Shown here one piece after another: positions 1 through 5,547 of a stretch of 5,547 bases of DNA. This DNA is from Candidatus Omnitrophota bacterium (lineage in GTDB: Bacteria > Omnitrophota > Koll11 > Zapsychrales > Fredricksoniimonadaceae), in contig JADFXE010000069.1 of the NCBI GenBank assembly GCA_015233705.1, positions 1 through 5,547 of the forward strand, read 5' to 3'. Numbering within the stretch: position 1 is the stretch's first letter; every line of letters starts with the position of its first letter. The notes under the pieces were generated by a model, which was given only the letters and a program-made list of their open reading frames with translations, did no database searches and was not told the DNA's origin. The position numbers were made by a program, and so were the translations under genes.

Positions 1-1302
1 TCTTTTAGCCGCAAAACTCCTAGATTTCCCAGCAAGAATCAATCCCCCCGATAATCCCTGGACGCTATGCGCGATTGGATGATTAAGGAAATCGCGCCTG
101 GAAATAAACGCGGGGACAGTTCCACCGTTAATCCAGACGTGTATTTCCTCAATATCCCGAATAACAACGAATAAATTGAACAAATACTCATTATATTCTT
201 GCGCCTTCTTCAGACGCGAAAGCCCGTCGACCTTCGGCTCTTTGGGCCAGGCCATTCGCGCGGCCCGCTCTTTCGGCGCGGTGCAGCGTGCGATCGGGAA
301 AGACTTCCGCGCCCGGCCGGAAGCCACCACACGCGACACATCCGACCGAGTGGCCTTGACCCGAACAGGATCGCTCGGGAGATACGGTTTGCGGTTATCA
401 ATGATCCTTTTCAGCTTTCCGGCCTTGTAAGCAGCTTCGAACTGAGCATAGGTCATGATCCTGCGTCCGGCCCAGTTGGCGTCCCTCGACGTCTTAAAGC
501 CCAACCGCACGGCCTCCGCCAATCCCTTGAGCAGGAATCTCACGTCTCTTGGATGAGGAACCAAATATATCGCGTGGTATTTGCGCGCAACAGAACCGTC
601 GCGCAGCCTCGGATAACGTAAAATGCAATCGGGAGCAAGGTTAAATATCACGTAATACGGACCGAACAAGCCGGCTGACGTGTACGGATCAAGGTCATCA
701 TTGAGCCAACCAACATCCGCTCTTTCCTGGATCGCTCTGCCGGCCCTGACAGGCTTAACCTTTCCGTCGATCATGATATTCAATAATGCCTGTGCACGAT
801 GCAAGGTCGGGACAATTTCAGGCATTGGAAAAATATTATGAAGACGATCGTTACCGCCCACGGTGCCATGGGCCACCAATTTTAATTTCTCTCCCATCTC
901 CAGAATATTCGACGGAATGGAACCTGTGTAGTATCCGCTGTCCAGTTTTGCCACAGCATCGTAGACTTCCATCGCCGTTTGATATTCGCTGTCCAGATAG
1001 GCCTGACCGTTTTTGATATCCGAGTCTAATTCTCTCTCATTTCCACCCAAACGACCGGTGTCGTATTTTTTGATTATGCTCATACAAAAAGAGAGCAGTT
1101 TTTCCCTGTCGCTCGGCGAAGCCTCGGCCAAAAGATGGGCCAGGCTCGCCATGAGACGGTATCTGTTGACCGTTTTTCTGGCCTTCCATTCTTTGTACTT
1201 TATCTTGAACGTATCAATGTCATAAAGCGCGGTCTTCCAGCGATGATTTAAGGGGGTCTTTTCTCTAATATCACGGAACCAGCCTTGCTTTTCCCATTTA
1301 CC
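1..1302 (-). other. C-terminal region of unknown function, running off the window (residues 1416-1849)
   Basis: I do not recognise this region with confidence. Residues 1430-1545 are mostly helical and charged. From about 1555 it becomes mixed alpha/beta: K-L-V-A-H-G-T-V-G-G at 1556-1565, T-L-H-R-A-Q-A-L-L-N-I-M-I-D-G at 1581-1595, G-P-Y-Y-V-I-F-N at 1629-1636 and K-Y-H-A-I-Y-L-V-P at 1656-1664. Residues 1720-1775 are rich in Arg/Lys/Pro and probably extended. The region then returns to helix and strand with E-E-I-H-V-W-I at 1800-1806 and T-V-P-A-F-I at 1810-1815. Some landmarks recall ADP-ribosyltransferase folds (a His-containing first strand, a helix with I-x-x-G, a late Glu before H-V), but this is weak. 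No stop codon is reached, so the domain or the whole chain continues beyond base 1. Confidence 0.4.
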
Positions 1303-4300
1303 CGGCGCGACGGAAAGCGCAAATAGAAGTCCGCTGGCAACGACCGCAAAGGGGACAAAGCCGATGTGAGCGGGCGGGGCGCAAGGCGCGTGGGCGAAGA
1401 AATTCGACGCGGCCAGACGGATCGCGTCCCAATGCTCGATGATCGCTGGCGCCAAAAGCAATCCCACAAAAGTAACCGCCGCAAGCGCGGCCAAAACGCC
1501 AAGGTGCGTGAACCCGTTGGCCGTAGCCGTCGGACGAGCGCTTGGTGTCTGTATATTTATTCTGTTTATATTCAAGTCCGGCATACCCAACGAACTCACC
1601 CATTGAAGCGCGCCGTAATCCGCATTAAAATAGAACGTAATCGCGGTGACACCTTCGGGCACAACGCCCTCAAACCTGAACGAATTGTTGCCCCAATCAT
1701 CGCAAATCTTTAAATCTATCGTCTTCCATTGTCCCCACTGACCCTTTCCCCATATCCGTCCGACGATCGCTTCTTTAAATTTTGGACGGCGATTAAACCG
1801 GGCCGTTATGTAAACCTTTTCGCCGGGAGACAATTTCAGGGTATTGCCGGATTGAACAAAAGGATAGATATCTCCAGCCCATTCGAGCCGCGGCCTGTCG
1901 TCGGGGTGGATCAATTTTCCGACTTCAATGGCCGGGCCATTATCCTGAAGAATTTTTCTGGCCTGTTCGCATGTCGTAGAATATTTGGAAGGCGCTGTTG
2001 TGTCCCCGGAAGCGAGAAGGTTCCCGAGCCTGGCATCCTCAGGCAACACAAGGTTTAAATATGTTAAGAGCGCTTTCAAATGATCGCTCTCCCTGCTCAT
2101 GCTGCACTGCTGGCTCGCCTTGGCGATCTGATCGAAGAACGCCTCAAAAACCTTCACGGACGTCTTCTGGCTTGTCAATATGTCCAGGGCGTAATTAAAG
2201 ATTCCGGCACAACAGAACTGCTGTAAATATGGCCTGTACTGAAGGTAGGGATCTACATCCCGAAAAGAATTACCCCTCTGAAAAAGTAACAGCGTGCCGG
2301 CCACATTGCCGGCATCATTCTTTCCATCATGAGGCAAATACGCCGCCTGCATTAAAGTTTTGAAGAAAACGCGCGCAGAAGCATCGGCCTCGTTTCTTGC
2401 GTTAATAACCTCGTAAAACGACTCCACCATCGCCTGGTTATTCCTGAATTCATTAATGATCGCGTCTCTGGCCTCTTTAAATTCGGTCCCCCAAGCGGTC
2501 ATGAGCAGCCAGAAGATCGTCTGTGAATGCTGCGTCAGCGTCTGATAGAACCAACCGTTAAAGGCATTATTCTTGGCCCCGCGTTTCAAGAGATCCCGAT
2601 ATGCAACGCCGATCAAAAAGAGCGCATAGTCGAGATCGTTATTATCCCGATTGCCCTGGCAAAGCTGCTCGAACATCTCTCTTGCCGTGTCTGGAACGCC
2701 GCTCCTCAGGGCCGCGAAGACCCTGTCCATCACGGCGGAAGATACGGGTTTGCGGCTCAAACTCGGATAATAAGTCATTCTGTTTCTTCCGAAAGTGTTG
2801 GTGCCAAAATAGCCCACAGGCAAACGGTCCATGATGTCCGCCGGCGATTCATGGTCCAAATCTCCCAGAACATCGCTGGCGAATTTTGTCAAACATGTTT
2901 CTTTAGGCAAGAATGCCCTCGGAATGCAGGTCATGACCAGGCCGTCGATCGTCACGGCCAAAGGAAGCGTTCGGGGCTCCCCATCGGAATCCACGGAATA
3001 ACCCATCATGTAGGGGTCTCCCCAATCGTATCTTTTTTCAGCGCCCAGTTTCTCGGCGCCAAGCTGCTTGACGATATGATTGACGATTGGATGGGTCCTG
3101 TATTCTTCGGGGTAGTCTATGCCGAATTCCCTGAGCACCGATTCTCTGTTCCAACCTTTTTCAATGGTGACGTTATATTCGATCCGGATCAACTCTTCGT
3201 CGCGCAATTGCCGCAGAAGAACCAGGACCGCCTTAAGCGAACGCTGGAATCTCGACTGGAACATCTGCTCATGAAAATGGTCCACGAAAACGACCCAGAC
3301 CAGCTTCCGGCGCGTCTCAACCGGAAATTGACTGAACAATGTCCGCGCCGCCTCTTTATCCTCGGGAACAAAATAAGCGCTCGTGACGATCCCAACCTCG
3401 TCGCAGCAGGTTGCGGCGTGATTGATAATATCTATAAAATCCTGGCTAAATCCCGGCTGGCTGACGTTGGTCTTACCGTATTCGGTCGTTTCGCCAGGGC
3501 CGACAAAATTGATCCTTTTAAATCCTTTGAACGCATCAAGTAAGGCGATAATATCTTTCCTGGCCATGTCCTTGCCGTTCTTGTCGGCAAAGCAATCCGT
3601 GCAGTTCCCCCGACAACGGGCACTGATCATGACATTCAGGACCTCACTGGGCCCCTCATATATCTCGCCTTGATAATATCCCGTAACTCCGGCAAAGAGT
3701 TTCGTCATCCGGAAGGCAAACGTGGCCGGCCCAATAGCGGAAAGCGCGCGCCCGAATGCGGGCGGATTTTGAGCGACAAGGGGATCTTCGTTTTCTCCGA
3801 TGATGGAAGAGAAAACTGCGCTCGCGACAAGCAGGACTGCTGTCAAAACCAGGCCGATGTGAGCCGGCGGGGCCTGGGAAGCGTACGTGATGAATTCGAC
3901 AGCCGGTTGTCGAATCTGCGCAAGGTAATGCACGACCGCGGGGCCAAAGATCAGCGCCGCCAGGCCGGCCAGCGCGATTGCGACAAAAACCCCGATATGC
4001 GCAAAGCCGTTGCCGCGGGGTCTTCTCATTGGCCTGGATGAAGAAGTGCCGGTCGGCACAACTGGCCCAGGCCCATTCTCAGCAGGCTGATCGTCATCCT
4101 CCGACGAATCAGCGAGCGAAAAATTCCCCCGCCGTTCTATGACAACACCGGCCAGACGTGTTTTCAATTTCTGAGCCAAACTCGCAAAGATCTGCGTTAC
4201 CCGCGACGAGCTGACACCCATTTCCTTGGCCACCTCGTGTTGCGCTGGCTCATCCTCATCAAAGAACAGCCTTTTAAGGATATGCACCTCATCCTTAAGC

Positions 4301-5547
4301 AACCCTTTGCCGTAACGCGACATGAAATCAGCAAATCTGTCGCCCGGCTCCTCCGCCGCAGCACCTGCACCTCTCATAAACGTCACGGTCGCCTCAGCCA
4401 GCGCCTGATCATGGTCCTCACCTTCAAAATCCGATATGCGCTTTTCCCGCGCGTGGGCCAGGACATTGTTAATGTCCGCAACGTCCAGGCCGCTGGCCTC
4501 GGCAAGCTCTTCGGTAGCGGGGATGACCCCTTCGCCAATGAATTGCTCCCGGGCCTTATTGATCCTGGACAGCTTGGCCTTTTCCGTGACCGTCATCGAG
4601 CGCTCCTGGCGCTGCTGATTCATCATGCCACGCTTCATCGCGACAATAAGTATCTTTATAAAATCCGGATGGTCTGCGGGAAAGTTCTGATAAGCGCCCG
4701 CCAGCCCCAGCATCGCACCGCTCAGATATTCATAAGGATCATCGGCATTCGCTCTTTGGGCGAACCTGGCCGCTGCGCGCTGAACAAGTGGCAGATAACG
4801 CTGCAGGACATCCTCAGGCAGCGCGGACACGGCCAGACGCTGCTTGGTCGCCACAGCCGCTCGGGCCTCGGCATCCTTCTTGCGTCTGCTCTCTTTTATC
4901 TCGTCCGACTTTATCTGCAGGGCTTCCTCAAACTCTGCCCGCAGACAAGGCTTGAACTCCAGCCTGAACCGCGGATCAGCCTTGACCCACCGCTGACTCA
5001 GGACATCGCGCACCAGGATCTCCGACGGAGTAACCGAAGGATCAGCCTCCCACGCTTTCTGATCATAAACCAGCAAGGTCCAGCCGTATTCCGCGTTCTG
5101 CTGCGGAATAAGTCGGACCGCTTTATTGACAAGCGAAGGGATATCGTTCCTTCCCCGATAACTGAGCGAACAAGTCCCTGTGCTCGCCAACGGCTGGAAG
5201 GCGATCCGCCGTGGAATGATCTCCTCTCCGCGGACATTCCTGTTACCCAGGGCATGGTCCAGAATACTCAGCCGGCTGAAATCAACGGTCGTGCATTTAT
5301 TCAATGCGCGGTAATAGTAGTAGCGGGACACCACCGTCCCTTCCCACGTGAGCTCAATATAGGTCCCGTAATCCCGCTCCTCCCGCAATCTGGCCTCAGC
5401 GTAAAATATCGTCGTGCCATCCCGGGCCTTGAGCTCCTTGAACCGGGCCTGCGCCTCGGGAAGCAGGCTGAAGGTCGTACTCTTTGTCTGACCCGCCAGT
5501 TTCACCTCACCCCGGAAATCCTCGGGTCTACCGCCGGAAAGTTTCTG
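1..5547 (-). CDS. Interior fragment of a giant multi-domain protein (sigma factor - membrane hairpin - radical SAM - helical - beta-sandwich - membrane hairpin - unknown), partial at both ends
   Basis: All 1,849 minus-strand triplets in this frame were translated and none is a stop. The gene enters at base 5547 and leaves at base 1 still open. The product reads as plausible protein throughout: alternating charged helices, hydrophobic membrane segments, glycine/aromatic-rich beta regions and recognisable motifs (sigma region 4 helix-turn-helix, radical SAM CxxxCxxC). There is no sign of a frameshift. Two membrane hairpins divide the chain into three modules, and both flank cytoplasmic-type domains. 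No start can be chosen, since internal ATG codons lie within continuous coding sequence and I see no strong ribosome binding site in front of any of them. The full length must exceed 1,849 residues by an unknown amount. Fusions of this size and mixture resemble giant proteins reported in Candidatus Omnitrophota; that assignment is inference. The reading frame itself is certain from the sequence, while the function of the whole is unknown. Confidence 0.95.
1306..1518 (-). repeat. Membrane hairpin module, copy B (residues 1344-1414)
   Basis: Second copy of the two-helix module. It opens N-G-F-T-H-L-G-V, with membrane helices at about 1349-1370 and 1395-1414, and carries the same A-P-P-A-H-I-G before the second helix. 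It is offset from copy A by exactly 831 residues (2,493 bases) with no gap over 59 positions. Conserved positions include Pro1367-Ala1368, Ile1376-Arg1377 and Phe1383. A lysine/arginine-rich stretch follows (K-W-E-K-Q-G-W-F-R-D-I-R-E-K, 1417-1430), so the C-terminal side is probably cytoplasmic. It separates the radical SAM, helical and beta-sandwich block from the unrecognised C-terminal region. Confidence 0.85.
1519..1551 (-). other. Short Pro/Ser/Thr/Ala linker before hairpin B (residues 1333-1343)
   Basis: The eleven residues Q-T-P-S-A-R-P-T-A-T-A join the beta-sandwich-like region to the second membrane hairpin. The equivalent place before hairpin A has a longer linker that contains a similar S-S-R-P. 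Low-complexity sequence therefore precedes both hairpins, which supports reading linker plus hairpin as one recurring unit. Confidence 0.6.
1552..1920 (-). other. Beta-sandwich-like region, possibly carbohydrate-binding (residues 1210-1332)
   Basis: After P-R-L-E-W the sequence becomes strand-rich: L-K-L-S-P-G-E-K-V-Y-I-T-A at 1237-1249, a Gly/Trp-rich hairpin with W-G-K-G-Q-W-G-Q-W at 1266-1274, D-D-W-G-N-N-S-F-R-F at 1283-1292, and V-T-A-I-T-F-Y-F-N-A at 1300-1309. Strands of this kind with an aromatic strip occur in Ig-like domains attached to starch- and glycan-active enzymes. No catalytic domain for glycans is visible next to it. The fold class is moderately supported and the ligand is a guess. 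It ends where the Pro/Ser/Thr linker to membrane hairpin B begins. Confidence 0.4.
1933..2760 (-). other. All-helical region of unknown function (residues 930-1205)
   Basis: About 275 residues are predicted by eye to be almost entirely alpha-helical, with repeated amphipathic segments of about 20-35 residues broken by short polar turns (for example around 966-971, 989-996 and 1073-1082). Aromatic and leucine-rich stretches such as T-I-F-W-L-L-M-T-A-W at 1010-1019 could form a core; this one is too short and too closely followed by charges to count as a membrane helix. Cysteines occur as C-C at 1112-1113. The pattern resembles a helical-repeat scaffold, but I could not align the units to one another. 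It follows the radical SAM domain and may bind its substrate or a partner; that is inference. Confidence 0.45.
2818..2964 (-). other. SPASM/Twitch-like auxiliary cluster segment (residues 862-910)
   Basis: Residues 865-874 read V-T-I-D-G-L-V-M-T-C, the usual entry to a SPASM or Twitch domain, in which a strand ending in D-G-x-V leads to a cluster cysteine. A second cysteine follows at 885, giving C-x10-C. The closing L-G-D-L at 894-897, then a short spacer and D-I-M-D-R-L at 904-909, matches the family's L-G-(N/D)-(I/L) followed by a helix. I do not see the later CxxC-type cysteines of a full SPASM domain, so a reduced Twitch-like form, possibly with an incomplete cluster site, is more likely. 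Confidence 0.6.
2818..3654 (-). other. Radical SAM enzyme domain (residues 632-910)
   Basis: Radical SAM enzymes bind a [4Fe-4S] cluster and split S-adenosylmethionine to start radical chemistry. The cluster motif is exact: C645-x3-C649-x2-C652 with the next residue Phe, following a hydrophobic strand (L-N-V-M-I-S-A-R). About thirty residues later comes the second strand and a GGE-type SAM-binding motif, I-N-F-V-G-P-G-E at 679-686. Further strands follow at 718-724 (E-V-G-I-V-T-S) and 750-756 (V-W-V-V-F-V-D), matching the order of the partial TIM barrel. The part after residue 860 looks like a SPASM/Twitch extension, entered separately. The substrate cannot be told. No precursor peptide or partner gene is visible, because the window holds only this gene. 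The domain sits between membrane hairpin A and a helical region, an unusual place for such an enzyme. Confidence 0.85.
3799..4011 (-). repeat. Membrane hairpin module, copy A (residues 513-583)
   Basis: Two hydrophobic helices (about residues 518-539 and 564-583) are separated by a 24-residue, mildly amphipathic loop. The module begins N-G-F-A-H-I-G-V, and the second helix is introduced by A-P-P-A-H-I-G. Residues 513-571 align without gaps to copy B at 1344-1402 with 26 identities in 59 positions by my count. A basic cluster lies before the first helix and an acidic G-E-N-E-D-P follows the second, so both ends most likely face the cytoplasm. It separates the sigma-like domain from the radical SAM domain. 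Function beyond membrane anchoring is unknown; it could also be a processing or spacer unit of a polyprotein. Confidence 0.85.
4012..4140 (-). other. Acidic then Pro/Ser/Thr-rich linker (residues 470-512)
   Basis: Directly after sigma region 4 the chain turns low-complexity: S-S-E-D-D-D-Q at residues 481-487, then a Gly/Pro/Thr/Ser stretch, then a basic cluster (Arg at 505, 508, 509 and 511) immediately before the first membrane helix. The basic cluster favours a cytoplasmic position under the positive-inside rule. The linker is probably disordered and would give the sigma-like domain freedom of movement, or expose the chain to proteolysis; both are inference. Confidence 0.65.
4147..4806 (-). 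other. Sigma-70-family domain resembling FliA/sigma-28 (regions 2, 3 and 4; residues 248-467)
   Basis: Sigma factors direct RNA polymerase to promoters. Residues 250-256 (RYLPLVQ) match the start of region 2 of FliA (RYVPLVR). Region 2.2 keeps a G-L-x-x-A core at residues 278-283 (GLAGAY). K-R-G-M-M at 305-309 sits where FliA has I-R-G-A-M. Region 3 is clear: I-P-A-T-E-E-L-A-E-A-S-G-L-D at 342-355 is the usual T-x-x-E-(I/L)-A-x-x-x-G-(L/I) helix-turn-helix. Region 4 is the best part: residues 404-465 include a second helix-turn-helix with E-V-A-K-E-M-G-V-S-S-S-R-V-T-Q-I-F at 438-454, aligning with FliA's G-E-S-R-V-S-Q-L and ending K-L-K-T-R-L. The 220-residue span is close to a normal FliA-type factor. 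The oddity is that region 2.3/2.4 has lost its usual aromatic promoter-melting residues. The alignment to FliA is from memory. Sigma ancestry is likely, but activity as a sigma factor is uncertain. Confidence 0.85.
4807..4947 (-). other. Charged helical linker before the sigma-like domain (residues 201-247)
   Basis: This stretch is dominated by Glu, Lys, Arg, Asp and Ala with few helix breakers, including a K-E-S-R-R-K-K-D-A-E-A-R run at residues 218-229. It looks like a single long helix or short coiled coil. It joins the unknown beta-rich region to sigma region 2. No motif of known function is visible. Confidence 0.5.
4948..5547 (-). other. Beta-rich region of unknown function (residues 1-200 of the fragment)
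   Basis: I do not recognise this part. Residues 1-165 alternate short hydrophobic and polar stretches typical of beta strands, with aromatic-rich patches: a run of four tyrosines after S-R near residues 75-79, and W-T-L-L-V-Y at 156-161. A short helix-like charged segment covers residues 31-57. Cysteines are at 85, 125 and 201, with no evident metal-binding spacing. Residues 166-200 become helical and lead into the linker before the sigma-like domain. The beginning of the domain lies outside the window, so its extent is unknown. It could be a sensor, binding or assembly domain ahead of the sigma factor, but nothing in the sequence decides this. Confidence 0.4.

Noticed and set aside
199..621. 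A 140-codon + strand frame and other short frames near bases 176-430 and 786-1225
   Set aside because: All lie inside the continuous minus-strand coding region, show no domain or ribosome binding site, and have the composition expected of antisense shadows.
1318..1398. A-H-A and S-Q-A near the hairpin loops as signal peptidase I sites
   Set aside because: The motifs lie about 15 or more residues beyond the end of the first membrane helix, farther than usual for signal peptidase cleavage, and the cut would fall just before the second helix.
1298..1603. Minus-strand frames of 101 and 84 codons in other registers over hairpin B
   Set aside because: They overlap the GC-rich hairpin in the wrong frame. 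The in-frame reading gives membrane helices that align with copy A, which the alternative frames do not.
2527..3543. A 338-codon open frame on the + strand
   Set aside because: It is in exact codon register opposite the giant minus-strand frame. It stays open only because the minus gene happens not to use TTA, CTA or TCA there. Its translation is rich in His/Arg/Gln with no recognisable motif, whereas the minus strand encodes the radical SAM domain.
4027..4029. ATG at residue 507 as a separate start for the hairpin plus radical SAM part
   Set aside because: Only a weak purine stretch precedes it, and the frame upstream is open through a well-formed sigma domain. There is no stop codon to separate two genes.
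4998..5255. An 85-codon minus-strand frame in another register
   Set aside because: It is rich in Arg/Ser with no motif, and it overlaps the beta-rich region of the giant frame, which continues without interruption on both sides.
1..5547. tRNA or rRNA genes, CRISPR arrays, insertion sequences, promoters, terminators
   Set aside because: No regularly spaced direct repeats, no transposase or terminal inverted repeats, and no stem-loop followed by a T run were seen. The whole window is coding.

Overview
The whole 5,547-base window is one uninterrupted minus-strand reading frame of 1,849 codons. It has no stop codon, and neither the start nor the end of the gene lies inside the window. I translated every triplet by hand; codon boundaries fall on + strand triplets counted from base 1. 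The window is therefore an interior slice of one very large gene. Shorter open frames on either strand are shadows of it. Residue numbers below count from the first codon in the window (bases 5547-5545); residue i starts at base 5547-3(i-1).

Layout in protein order: (1) residues 1-200, a beta-rich region of unknown function, then a charged helical linker; (2) residues 248-467, a sigma-70-family factor resembling FliA/sigma-28 (regions 2, 3 and 4); (3) residues 470-512, an acidic and Pro/Ser/Thr-rich linker; (4) residues 513-583, a two-helix membrane hairpin, copy A; (5) residues 632-910, a radical SAM domain with a CxxxCxxC cluster motif and a SPASM/Twitch-like C-terminal part; (6) residues 930-1205, an all-helical region; (7) residues 1210-1332, a beta-sandwich-like region; (8) residues 1344-1414, membrane hairpin copy B, which aligns without gaps to copy A; (9) residues 1416-1849, an unrecognised C-terminal region with weak ADP-ribosyltransferase-like landmarks, running off the window edge.

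The picture is of a polyprotein-like chain in which cytoplasmic-type modules are separated by repeated membrane hairpins. A hairpin crosses the membrane twice, so every module would stay on the same side. That fits a sigma factor and a radical SAM enzyme, which both work in the cytoplasm. Whether the chain is cut into separate proteins cannot be told from the sequence.

The organism is probably an uncultured bacterium. Giant multi-domain genes of this style are known from Candidatus Omnitrophota (the OP3 lineage), and that is my best guess. It rests on gene architecture alone. I found no RNA genes, insertion sequences, CRISPR arrays, intergenic regulatory sites or terminators, and there is no non-coding stretch.
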